This document shows positions 1 through 5,603 of a stretch of DNA of 6,781 bases, piece after piece. The stretch comes from Thermoproteus sp. UBA157 (GTDB taxonomy: Archaea; Thermoproteota; Thermoprotei; Thermoproteales; Thermoproteaceae): assembly GCA_002497345.1 (NCBI GenBank), contig DANS01000035.1:1-6781 (forward strand). The letters run 5' to 3'. The notes beneath the pieces are model-generated. The model had not been told where the DNA came from. It saw only the letters and a list, made by a program, of their open reading frames with translations, and searched no databases. The translations under genes and the position numbers were made by a program. Numbering within the stretch: the first letter of the stretch is position 1; every line of letters begins with the position of its first letter.

Positions 1-150
1 GCGGTGTATCCGAGGCGCGTTCCCGACGGTTTACGACAGCTTGGCGCCTTTGGCGGAGGCCTCAAGGGGCCTTTCCCCAAGATGCGGCGCATCGCTTTGG
101 CCAAACGGCTCCTCATAACCGCCGACGGCCGTTTTGAAGGGGCTGGCTAA
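1..150 (+). CDS. Possible 3' end of an unidentified protein, cut by the window edge
   Basis: Frame 1 is open from the first base to a TAA at 148-150, giving about 49 residues that end in ALAKRLLITADGRFEGAG. The stretch is rich in glycine and basic residues, and it has codon endings compatible with the clear genes. Frame 2 is open almost as long (to a TAA near 116), so openness alone proves little in DNA this GC-rich. No domain or motif is recognisable. It could be the tail of a real gene, a remnant like those that follow, or chance. The sequence left of the window would settle it. Confidence 0.3.
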   Translation, partial: AVYPRRVPDGLRQLGAFGGGLKGPFPKMRRIALAKRLLITADGRFEGAG

Positions 151-321
151 GGTCACTTCGGCGAGATCGATTGAGCTACAAGGCCGTGGCGTGTTATTGG
201 AGCTCTCCGGATCTTTCTATCATCTGCCGTCGCGACGTTGCTTCGACCAACGCCGCTTCGTGAAGAGCATGGCCGGCCCCCGCGGGGAGGCCGCCGCAGA
301 TCGCAGAAGCTAAAAGCGGGC

Positions 322-465
322 TTATGGAACCCCCTCCAGGACCCCCGCCTCCCGCAGGTGCACCACGTCCACTCCCTGACCAGCTCGGCCTCGCTGGCCC
401 CCCTCGGCGATCGGGAGGGAGGGAATTGGGTACTCGATACCCCACATCACCGCCCCCAAGACCAT
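322..465 (-). pseudogene. Small coding-like remnant, probably frameshifted at a run of six G
   Basis: On the minus strand an ATG at 465 opens a 47-codon frame beginning MVLGAVMWGIEYPIPSLPIA. Removing one G from the GGGGGG run that follows (about 400-406 on this strand) joins it to another frame reading ASEAELVREWTWCTCGRR and then GSWRGFHKPAFSFCDLRR. This joined frame has almost only G or C at third positions and carries a Cys-x-Cys pair that could be part of a metal site. There is no TATA-like box 25 bases before the ATG, so it is probably not expressed. I do not recognise the family. A second shift would be needed further down, which favours decay over a sequencing error. All frames look partly coding in DNA this GC-rich, so this remains tentative. 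Confidence 0.3.
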
Positions 466-502
466 CGTACAACTACAAGGGGAAGGGGATCTGGGAGTAC
501 CT

Positions 503-630
503 CTAGCCGTTGTCGACGTAGTGGGCCGCTCCCCGGCCGGCTATCAACGCCTTTAGCCTCTCCCATGCCCTTCGCCTCGGCGTCAAGCGCTGCCGCCCCG
601 CTCCTCGGAAGCCGCTCGGAGTCACCCTGA
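503..630 (-). pseudogene. Coding-like C-terminal fragment
   Basis: The minus-strand frame that ends at the TAG at 503-505 reads RRAWERLKALIAGRGAAHYV and then DNG before the stop. This resembles a real basic C-terminus more than a shadow frame does. Upstream the same frame merges into the antisense of the glycosyltransferase gene, so no intact gene can start there. Another frame over the same bases (SGAAALDAEAKGMGEA) is equally protein-like, so the assignment is weak. It may be the remnant of a gene whose front part has been lost. Confidence 0.2.
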
Positions 631-657
631 GAGGTCCAAGGGCTTTTATCGCCCCCA

Positions 658-734
658 CGAGGTCCCCGTATCTGCCCCCTCCGCCGCATCGCGGACATCT
701 CGAGGTCCCCACATCGTCGCTGCGAGGTCCCCAC
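658..734. repeat. Three phased copies of CGAGGTCCCC upstream of the glycosyltransferase promoter
   Basis: CGAGGTCCCC occurs at 658-667, 701-710 and 723-732; the last two extend to the 12-mer CGAGGTCCCCAC. The start-to-start spacings are 43 and 22 bases, close to four and two helical turns. The last copy ends 22 bases before the TATA-like box. This arrangement suits a repeated binding site for a regulator on one face of the DNA. That reading is inference; the repeats themselves are directly visible. Confidence 0.6.
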
Positions 735-753
735 GCCTTCGCGAAACGCACGC

Positions 754-766
754 GGAATTTAAAAGG
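754..766 (+). promoter_or_regulatory. BRE/TATA-like promoter of the glycosyltransferase gene
   Basis: The box GGAATTTAAAAGG is centred about 21 bases before the ATG at 782. A start of transcription about 26 bases past the box centre would fall within a few bases of the ATG, so the mRNA should be leaderless or nearly so. No Shine-Dalgarno match precedes the ATG. Confidence 0.7.
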
Positions 767-781
767 AACGCAAACTCCAAC

Positions 782-1696
782 ATGGCGCCTCGCGATTGCG
801 CCGAGGGCCGCGCGCTCGACTACGTGGTCGTCCTCCCCACGCTCAACGAGCGCGAGGGGCTGGCCGCCACGCTCGACGAGCTGATCGCCTCGGGCGTCCC
901 GCGCGACAAGATATTGGTCGTAGACGGCGGCTCCACAGACGGCACTTGCGAGGTCGCCGCGCGAGCCGGCGTTCGGTGCATCCTCCAAGAGGGGCGCGGC
1001 AAGGCCATGGCCGTCAAGACGGCCTTGAGGGCCGTGGACGCCGATGTGGTCGTGTTCATGGACGCCGACTTCACCTACCCGGCGAGCCACGTGCGCGATC
1101 TGTTGTCGCTGATAGGCCGTTGCGACGAGGTCATAGGCGCGAGGAAGCGCGTCGAGCCGGGCGCGCAGAAGGCGGTGTTTCGCCTCGGCAACTGGGCGTT
1201 GACTAAATGGTTCAACCTCATATTCGGCACGCGCTTGTCGGACGTCCTCAGCGGGATGTACGCCGTTAGGCGCAACGCCGTCGCCGAGATGGACTTCGCC
1301 GCGAGCGGCTTCAGCATTGAGGCCGAGATAGCCGCATACGTGGCCTCAACGGGAGGGGAGATATGCGAGGTCCCCATAGCCTACAGGCGGCGCATCGGCC
1401 GCAAGAAGCTGGGGGTTCGCCACGGCTTCCAAATAGCGAGGGACATAGCCCTCCTCTCTCTTCGGTACAACCCCGTCTTCTTCCTCTTCTTGGGCGTCGC
1501 GCTCCTCGTCGTGCCTGGCTTCTACCTGGCGGCTTGGGTCGCGTACGAGTGGGTCTTCAACGGGGTTAAACACTTCGTGTGGGGCATCATCGCCGCCGCC
1601 TTGTTGGCCGGAGGGATCTCCTCGGGCGCTATGGCCCTCCTGGCGCTCTACCTCAAGCGGATGGAGATACGGATTCTGAGAGCCCTTAAGAGGTAA
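782..1696 (+). CDS. Membrane-anchored GT2 glycosyltransferase, DPM1/AglD-like (polyprenyl-phosphate sugar synthase type)
   Basis: This 304-residue protein has a cytoplasmic GT-A catalytic domain of family GT2 followed by two membrane helices. Visible motifs in order are PTLNE (19-23), VDGGSTDGT (47-55) in the nucleotide-sugar site, and the metal-binding MDADF (93-97, DxD type). SDVLSGMYAVRR (153-164) and VPIAYRRRIGRKKL (197-210) are typical of the DPM1 / dolichol-phosphate mannosyltransferase branch. Hydrophobic helices span about 231-255 and 264-290, and the end is basic. By family it should move a sugar from a nucleotide donor to a polyprenyl phosphate, or act later in lipid-linked glycan assembly; the exact sugar cannot be read from sequence. 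The ATG fits the promoter, and the next in-frame start (GTG, residue 15) would cut into the first strand. The flippase gene faces it and overlaps its end. Confidence 0.95.
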   Translation: MAPRDCAEGRALDYVVVLPTLNEREGLAATLDELIASGVPRDKILVVDGGSTDGTCEVAARAGVRCILQEGRGKAMAVKTALRAVDADVVVFMDADFTYPASHVRDLLSLIGRCDEVIGARKRVEPGAQKAVFRLGNWALTKWFNLIFGTRLSDVLSGMYAVRRNAVAEMDFAASGFSIEAEIAAYVASTGGEICEVPIAYRRRIGRKKLGVRHGFQIARDIALLSLRYNPVFFLFLGVALLVVPGFYLAAWVAYEWVFNGVKHFVWGIIAAALLAGGISSGAMALLALYLKRMEIRILRALKR

Positions 1697-3143
1697 AAGG
1701 CGTGAGCAATCCCCTCAGCGCGGGCGGCAGATACGCGACGACGGATCTGGGGATCGGCTTGGCGATGTACGCAACGGCGACGGCCGCGGCAGCTAAAGCC
1801 AGCTGAGCGGCGGGCCATGTCCGCGGCCACATAGCGTACGCCCAACCCGAAATCCCGGCCAACAATACGTTGAGGGCTATCATCGCGTTTACGCGCCGCG
1901 GATCGCGGAACGACCTGGCGAATATAATCGCCGTCGTGGCGCCCCCCACGTAGGCCCCGACGATAGCCCCGTAGAGGCCAAGCCCCTCGGCCATCAGCGC
2001 GGCCGCGGCGATCGCGTTCGCGGCGAGGCCGGGCAAGGACAGAAGGAGGGCCCGCCACCCTCTGCCGTGCACCCACAGATATTCCCTATGTAGGTCGTTC
2101 GCCGCGGTCGTGACGGCCGTCCCGAAGAGCGCGGCGCCGTAGGGGATGGCCGCCGCGTAGTCGCCGTGTATTATCCCCAAGAGGGGCAATAGGGGCGCAA
2201 GCGCTATTGCGCCGATCGCGAGAAGGCCCGTGACGGTCGACGATGCTAACGCGTAGTCCCTCAACATGACGTCGGCGAGTTTGCCCCCTCGGCTGAGCTC
2301 GTGGGTTAGCCTACTGGCGAAGACCGCGGTCACGTAGTTGGACAGAGAGGCCACTGCGCCGAACATATAGGCGGCCAGGCCGTAGAGGCCCGATGCGCTG
2401 GGCCCGAGCAACACGTACACCAGATAGCCGACGACGTTTTGCGCCACGATGCCGAAATACGCCAGCGTCCAGAACTGTAGCCCGTAGTTCAGGAAGCGCG
2501 CGTAGTTCCCCCTCAAAACCCCGAAACCCCTTCTGGGGTTCGGGAAGCTCCCGGCCTTGCGCAGGTAGTAGGCCAACTGGGCCGCGGAGCCGGCGACGAC
2601 CGCTATGGCTATCGCGTAGACGCTCCTCAGCAGAATAACCAGCGCTATCTCTGCGACGCGAAAAGTCAAGTTGTTCACGAGAAAGCCCACGGACTGCGTC
2701 TTGACTCTGCCCATCATCCATAAATACGCCGAGAGCGCGTAGGCCGCCCCGTACACCAGCGCGTTGGCGGCCATCAACGCGGCGATGCCCAGGTAGGCCG
2801 GCGGCACGCCGCTGGCCAAATACCAAGGCGCCGCCGCCATGATGGCAACGGCGTATATGGCGCTTAGGCTCAGCGAATAGGCCGCTAGGGCGGACGCGTG
2901 GTCCGAGACGTCAGCGCCTTTGGCCCTCAGCGCCGCGGCCTCCCTGGCGATGGCCATATCAACGCCGAAGCTCGGGATGAAGAGCCCGATTATCCCCGTC
3001 ATGGAGAGCATGGCCGTATAGTATCCGTAATCGGCGAGCGGGATGAAGCGCGTGAGCACGACGACGAAGGCCACGGCTAGGCCGTAGTTGATCAAGCTCC
3101 CCAGATAGCCGTACGCCACGCCGCCCACCGGCGATTCGCCCAC
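1686..3143 (-). CDS. Oligosaccharide flippase, MOP superfamily (Wzx/polysaccharide biosynthesis type)
   Basis: This 485-residue protein is almost wholly hydrophobic, with about 12-14 membrane helices (for example near 14-36, 41-60, 83-105, 115-142, 160-195, 222-246, 253-275, 297-325, 330-348, 365-385, 388-409, 420-438 and 444-461). The opening, AYGYLGSLINYGLAVAFVVV followed by LTRFIPLADYGYY, is the hallmark N-terminus of Wzx-like flippases: a helix, then an L-x-R-x-x-P-x-x-x-Y-G motif. A family member of this size moves lipid-linked sugars across the membrane. The start is a GTG at 3143; no ATG lies upstream in frame, and the TATA-like box falls 20-27 bases before it. Its TAA lies inside the last codons of the convergent glycosyltransferase gene (11-bp overlap). 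It probably serves the same glycan pathway as that enzyme; the substrate is unknown. Confidence 0.93.
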   Translation of the reverse strand: MGESPVGGVAYGYLGSLINYGLAVAFVVVLTRFIPLADYGYYTAMLSMTGIIGLFIPSFGVDMAIAREAAALRAKGADVSDHASALAAYSLSLSAIYAVAIMAAAPWYLASGVPPAYLGIAALMAANALVYGAAYALSAYLWMMGRVKTQSVGFLVNNLTFRVAEIALVILLRSVYAIAIAVVAGSAAQLAYYLRKAGSFPNPRRGFGVLRGNYARFLNYGLQFWTLAYFGIVAQNVVGYLVYVLLGPSASGLYGLAAYMFGAVASLSNYVTAVFASRLTHELSRGGKLADVMLRDYALASSTVTGLLAIGAIALAPLLPLLGIIHGDYAAAIPYGAALFGTAVTTAANDLHREYLWVHGRGWRALLLSLPGLAANAIAAAALMAEGLGLYGAIVGAYVGGATTAIIFARSFRDPRRVNAMIALNVLLAGISGWAYAMWPRTWPAAQLALAAAAVAVAYIAKPIPRSVVAYLPPALRGLLTPFTS

Positions 3144-3160
3144 GGCCTCGGAAACGCGCG

Positions 3161-3171
3161 TGTTAAAAAAC
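3161..3171 (-). promoter_or_regulatory. TATA-like promoter of the flippase gene
   Basis: Read on the minus strand the box is GTTTTTTAACA, centred about 23 bases before the GTG start at 3143. A transcript from it would begin at or next to the start codon, which supports the GTG start. Confidence 0.65.
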
Positions 3172-3214
3172 GAAGTCTCCGAGGAGCGCCCAAATGCGAA
3201 ATGGCAAAATACTT

Positions 3215-3349
3215 ATGTCCAGGACCTTGAGGGCGGCCGTCCTCCATATCGGCAACCGTTTAAGGTCGAGCAGGCGGATCCGCCCTAGAGCAGGCGGAGG
3301 GCCGTCGGCTCCGATCACGCCATATTCTCGACGCCTACAAACTTTTTAA
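3215..3349 (+). CDS. Doubtful 44-residue basic ORF in the divergent promoter region
   Basis: An ATG at 3215 opens a 44-codon frame (MSRTLRAAVLHIGNRLRSSR at the start) that ends at a TAA inside the TATA box of the next gene. It is very rich in arginine. A TATA-like AAAATACTTA lies at about 3204-3213, too close for a leaderless start at this ATG; a transcript from it would begin near 3235, inside the frame. I think it more likely that this stretch is regulatory or yields a short non-coding transcript. Kept only because it is the longest plus-strand frame here. Confidence 0.12.
   Translation: MSRTLRAAVLHIGNRLRSSRRIRPRAGGGPSAPITPYSRRLQTF
3268..3298. repeat. Tandem 11-bp repeat with a 12-bp palindrome
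   Basis: GAGCAGGCGGA occurs at 3268-3278 and again at 3288-3298, a spacing of 20 bases. The first copy runs into the perfect palindrome GGCGGATCCGCC (3273-3284). It lies between the divergent promoters, about 45 bases before the TATA box of the sequon-rich membrane protein gene, so it could be an operator. Function is inferred from position only. Confidence 0.45.
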
Positions 3350-3351
3350 AC
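3342..3351 (+). promoter_or_regulatory. TATA-like promoter of the DUF1616-like gene
   Basis: CTTTTTAAAC is centred about 23 bases before the GTG at 3369. This places the expected transcription start within a few bases of that GTG, and it is the main reason for accepting GTG as the start. Confidence 0.7.
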
Positions 3352-3368
3352 GAGGCGGACCTCGCGGC

Positions 3369-4148
3369 GTGGACTTGCTCGAGGCGTATAGGCTCATAGT
3401 CCAAGCCGCCTCGGCCGGCGCAAACGTCACGAGCCTCGCCGACTACTTCAACGCGGCCTTGGGGGGCGCTCCTCTGCCTCCCGACTTCCAGACGCTGGCG
3501 GAGCAAGCCATCGCCGAGGCGCAGAGGGCCCGCGTCCTCTCCCTAGCCCTAACGGCGATAGGGCTCGCGTCGGCCCTCGCGGCGTTGTTCTTCGCCTATA
3601 AATACCGCAGAACGTTGATCGGCTGGCTGTGGCTCAAGATCTGGGGTAGAGGTAAGCTCAAGAAGGGGAACGGCAAGCCCAACACGCTCCTCTTCGACGA
3701 GGAGGTATCGGCGGCGGTCGTCGCCATCGCGGTGGTCGCGGTCGCCTTGGCGGCGGCGTTCGTCATTAGCCCGGGGACCGGCGAGCCGTTCTCGGCCATC
3801 GGCCTTCTGGGCCCCCAGGAAAGGATCGGCGGGTATCCCACGATTGTTAAAGTCGGCGCCCCGATCAACTTGTACATCTATGTCTACAACCACATGGAGG
3901 CGCCCGTCTGGTTCGTCGTATACATCAAAGTCGATAACACAACGGCGCAACCCCCCTTGAGCTCCCCGCCGGTTTTAGCCATGCAGAGGCTCCTCCTCAA
4001 CAACGAGTCGTGGATCCAGCCCTTCACGGTATCGCTCAACTCGACGGGGAGGTGGAGGATAGTTGCGGAGCTATGGGAGTACTACCCCAACGGGACCCTG
4101 TCATACACAGGCCGCTTCGTCCAGCTCTGGGTCAACGCGACCCGCTAA
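3369..4148 (+). CDS. Two-helix membrane protein with a DUF1616-like, sequon-rich external domain
   Basis: A 259-residue protein of unknown function. Residues 1-52 form a helical segment with LLEAYRLIVQAASAGANVTS, and a membrane helix spans about 55-77. A strongly basic loop (78-103, KYRR, then Lys-rich) should face the cytoplasm, and a second helix spans about 113-134. Residues 135-259 form an external beta-rich domain. The stretch IGLLGPQERIGGYPTIVKVG (144-163), then NLYIYVYNH and WFVVYIKVDN, resembles the C-terminal part of archaeal DUF1616 membrane proteins; the N-terminal membrane part is shorter than in that family as I know it. Five N-X-S/T sequons sit in the last 70 residues (N190, N212, N224, N241, N256), and one more at N19. 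It stands beside glycan genes and may be a glycosylated surface or signalling component. Start GTG chosen from the promoter. Confidence 0.9.
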   Translation: MDLLEAYRLIVQAASAGANVTSLADYFNAALGGAPLPPDFQTLAEQAIAEAQRARVLSLALTAIGLASALAALFFAYKYRRTLIGWLWLKIWGRGKLKKGNGKPNTLLFDEEVSAAVVAIAVVAVALAAAFVISPGTGEPFSAIGLLGPQERIGGYPTIVKVGAPINLYIYVYNHMEAPVWFVVYIKVDNTTAQPPLSSPPVLAMQRLLLNNESWIQPFTVSLNSTGRWRIVAELWEYYPNGTLSYTGRFVQLWVNATR

Positions 4149-4229
4149 GCCGATTACTACGTGAAGGCCGAAACGCGCGAGGACGGGCTCGTATACGGAG
4201 CTCGCCTCGGCACTAAAGCTCTTCGTTGA
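4149..4229 (+). pseudogene. In-frame coding-like segment after the DUF1616-like stop codon
   Basis: Directly after the TAA at 4146-4148 the same frame continues for 26 codons, ADYYVKAETREDGLVYGARL then GTKALR, before a TGA. The composition is that of a real charged protein rather than a shadow frame. No promoter precedes it, and the only internal start is a GTG (4161). It may be the tail of a gene that has lost its front, or a former extension of the upstream protein. I do not recognise the family. Confidence 0.25.
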
Positions 4230-4362
4230 TCTCCCTCGCCGTTTTCCGCGCGCTAAAGCCGGCCGGTTCGCCGGAGGGAACAGCGATGCGAGGGCGCGAT
4301 CAAGAGAGGCGATGGGGCGGTTAAGGCCATTGTTATCGACGGGATGGAGAGGGCCGAGGGCG

Positions 4363-4389
4363 GACCCTCTGCTGGAGACCTAGAGGGTC
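4363..4389. repeat. Inverted repeat, 8-bp arms with an 11-base loop
   Basis: GACCCTCT (4363-4370) and AGAGGGTC (4382-4389) are perfect reverse complements separated by 11 bases. There is no T-run after it, so a terminator is not indicated on either strand. It may be part of a structured RNA, a protein-binding site or a scar of a mobile element. Confidence 0.5.
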
Positions 4390-4403
4390 GGCAGACGGGC
4401 CGC

Positions 4404-4417
4404 GCGGCATATGCCGC
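4404..4417. repeat. Perfect 14-bp palindrome
   Basis: GCGGCATATGCCGC is fully self-complementary, 14 bases after the preceding inverted repeat. Dyad sites of this kind are commonly bound by dimeric regulators, but no start codon or promoter is close enough to assign a target. Confidence 0.55.
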
Positions 4418-4560
4418 TCCACAAAGGGGCCGGCTTGGAGGCGCCCGCCGAGGTCGCGCGCCTTCGGTGCGCCGATTTTAAGGCGCTTTTAGTGCGCCCG
4501 CCTATGAGGCCCCGCAACCCCTGCTCCCTCCAAGCGCTGGGAGTCGCGGCACGGCGAGGC

Positions 4561-4578
4561 GCCTGGGCCGACCCAGGC
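4561..4578. repeat. Perfect hairpin, 7-bp stem with a 4-base loop, upstream of the PaREP1 promoter
   Basis: GCCTGGG, CCGA, CCCAGGC form a perfect stem-loop ending about 25 bases before the PaREP1 TATA box. It lies outside the expected transcript, so it is better seen as a DNA operator candidate than as an RNA structure of the gene. Confidence 0.5.
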
Positions 4579-4603
4579 CCGTTCTCGAGAGCGCCCCACG
4601 CGC

Positions 4604-4617
4604 TATTTAAATTTAAG
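4604..4617 (+). promoter_or_regulatory. Strong TATA-like promoter of the PaREP1 gene
   Basis: TATTTAAATTTAAG is an unusually long AT run in this GC-rich region. It is centred about 25 bases before the GTG at 4634 and predicts a leaderless mRNA. Confidence 0.75.
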
Positions 4618-4633
4618 TAGATCTAAAAACATC

Positions 4634-5098
4634 GTGTCGCTTGTAATCCCCCCTCCCGTGGCCGAGGCCATCTTGAAGGCGGCGGGAGGCCGCGACGTTG
4701 AGGAATTCCTCCTCTCGTTGGTCGCGGAAAAACTGGATCCATCCGAGCGGGTTCAGATATACCTCAAGCTCCACGAGAAGTACCTAAGAGAGGCCGAGGA
4801 CCTATACGCTAAAAACGACTTGGCGCAAGCAGGGGGGAAATACTGGGGCGCCGTGACGGCGTTGCTAAACGCCGTGGCGGAAAAAAGAGGACTGCCGCAC
4901 TACAGCCACAGGGACTACGCCGCGTTGATAGAAAAGCTATACGACGAGATGGAAGACGAGGAATTACTAAAAGGCTTTGCGCTAGCCGAGAGGCTACATG
5001 CAAACTTTTATCATAATTTTCTGGAAAAGAAGAGCTTCGAGGTCCATAGAAGAGAAGTATTGAGGCTAATAGAGAAGTTAAAAATGCTGGCGACGTAA
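4634..5098 (+). CDS. PaREP1 family protein (HEPN-like helical domain)
   Basis: This 154-residue all-helical protein matches the PaREP1 family, a multi-copy group typical of Pyrobaculum and relatives. Recognisable parts are VEEFLLSLVAEKLDPSERVQ (22-41), YLKLHEKYLREAEDLYAKND (43-62) and QAGGKYWGAVTALLNAVAEK (65-84). Residues 120-127 (R-LHANFY-H) fit the R-x4-6-H motif of HEPN RNases, so RNA cleavage is possible but not established for this family. The length is normal and the frame intact. Start GTG at 4634 fits the promoter. The second half is clearly richer in A and T than the neighbouring genes, hinting at a different origin or weaker codon selection. No partner nucleotidyltransferase gene lies next to it, as would be expected for a HEPN-MNT toxin pair, and both flanks look degraded. 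Confidence 0.92.
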   Translation: MSLVIPPPVAEAILKAAGGRDVEEFLLSLVAEKLDPSERVQIYLKLHEKYLREAEDLYAKNDLAQAGGKYWGAVTALLNAVAEKRGLPHYSHRDYAALIEKLYDEMEDEELLKGFALAERLHANFYHNFLEKKSFEVHRREVLRLIEKLKMLAT

Positions 5099-5231
5099 AA
5101 ATCGCCAAGAAGGCCGGCGCCTCTATCGTCGTGCTTCGATTTCGCCGAAACTCGCCACTCAAGGATTTCCCCGCCACGAGACCGGTTTCGTTGCCGATGA
5201 GCTGGGCGGGAGGCTTGAAGCGGATAGGCAC
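5099..5231 (-). pseudogene. Coding-like minus-strand fragment downstream of PaREP1
   Basis: A minus-strand frame from a GTG at 5231 reads PIRFKPPAQLIGNETGLVAG and then KSLSGEFRRNRSTT before running into the antisense of PaREP1. The composition is protein-like. The plus-strand frame over the same bases (FPATRPVSLPMSWAGGLKRI) is also protein-like, so the coding strand is uncertain. No promoter is visible. It is most likely a remnant, perhaps of a mobile element, but no family is recognised. Confidence 0.2.
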
Positions 5232-5350
5232 GCCGGAAGCCGCCTATAGCTCTCCGCCTTCTAGCTCGAGATCAAGCCGCCTCGACGTCGCCGGGAGCTC
5301 TGCCGGGTCTGCCCTCCGCGATTTTCGCCTGGAGCCGCCGCGCGGGCTTA

Positions 5351-5545
5351 CTTCAACCACCTATAGTCGCCGCTCCTCTTCGCCTCTAGATCCGCCGCCC
5401 GTATCCCGCCGTCGTCGACAAGCGAAGTCGCCCCCTACACGAGGCCCTCCCCAATCCCCACCGAGATCGCCTCGGCCGACGTATCGTAATACACGGGGCC
5501 CCAGAGTCCGTGCCGGGGCCGCCCGGCCCTTGGCGGCACGCGATC
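5351..5545 (-). pseudogene. Decayed gene with an internal TAG
   Basis: One minus-strand frame runs 36 codons from 5545 to a TAG at 5437-5435, then 28 more codons to a TAA at 5350-5348. The part before the TAG includes GLWGPVYYDTSAEAISVGIG and EGLV; the part after it reads GATSLVDDGGIRAADLEAKR and SGDYRWLK. Both halves look like ordinary folded protein, which suggests one gene interrupted by a single nonsense change and lacking its front end. An EGLV-stop-GA string here and DGLVYGA at 4149-4229 are similar, weakly suggesting related remnants. The family is not recognised. Confidence 0.35.
5510..5539. repeat. Compound hairpin
   Basis: GTGCCG with CGGCAC (6 bp) encloses GGGCC with GGCCC (5 bp), with a 4-base loop and a 4-base bulge on one side. 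It falls within the decayed minus-strand fragment, so it may simply reflect GC-rich coding debris. No T-run follows it. Confidence 0.4.
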
Positions 5546-5603
5546 TTAGCCGTGCGGCCTTAAGCTGACGCCGTCTGGTAGCATCCCGGTGAGGGGAGGA
5601 GAA

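Larger units (their letters stand above)
151..755. other. About 600 bases without a confident gene
   Basis: No frame gives a convincing protein with a usable promoter. The minus strand carries coding-like pieces listed separately (322-465 and 503-630). Several plus-strand frames are open but have low-complexity Pro/Arg/Ser composition typical of GC-rich shadow frames. I looked for tRNA, RNase P-like and C/D-box signatures and found none that held up. The last hundred bases hold three copies of a short repeat leading into the glycosyltransferase promoter. Confidence 0.6.
4230..4600. other. Stretch without a confident gene, rich in inverted repeats
   Basis: No frame here has both a promoter and a plausible protein. 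Pieces such as ISLAVFRALKPAGSPEGTAM (plus strand, from 4229) and VKAIVIDGMERA (from about 4323) look mildly coding and may be decayed gene parts. What stands out is DNA structure: an 8-bp stem at 4363-4389, a 14-bp palindrome at 4404-4417 and a 7-bp stem at 4561-4578, each listed separately. Confidence 0.55.

Noticed and set aside
440..455. Minus-strand GTGATGT resembling a C box of a C/D guide RNA
   Set aside because: No D or D' box (CTGA) follows at a suitable distance, and no terminal stem is present.
503..1090. 195-codon minus-strand frame
   Set aside because: About half of it is antisense to the glycosyltransferase N-terminus with its conserved motifs. Only the last part (503-630) is kept, as a weak remnant.
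1364..1376. Further copy of TGCGAGGTCCCCA inside the glycosyltransferase gene
   Set aside because: It encodes the conserved CEVPI stretch, so coding constraint explains it, and it is far from any promoter.
2311..2826. 171-codon minus-strand frame inside the flippase gene
   Set aside because: Same strand, different frame. The flippase frame gives continuous membrane helices, while this one is Arg/Gly-rich without structure.
5131..5568. 145-codon plus-strand frame in the region before the tRNA
   Set aside because: Low-complexity Ser/Pro/Arg composition, no promoter, and the opposite strand gives more protein-like segments.
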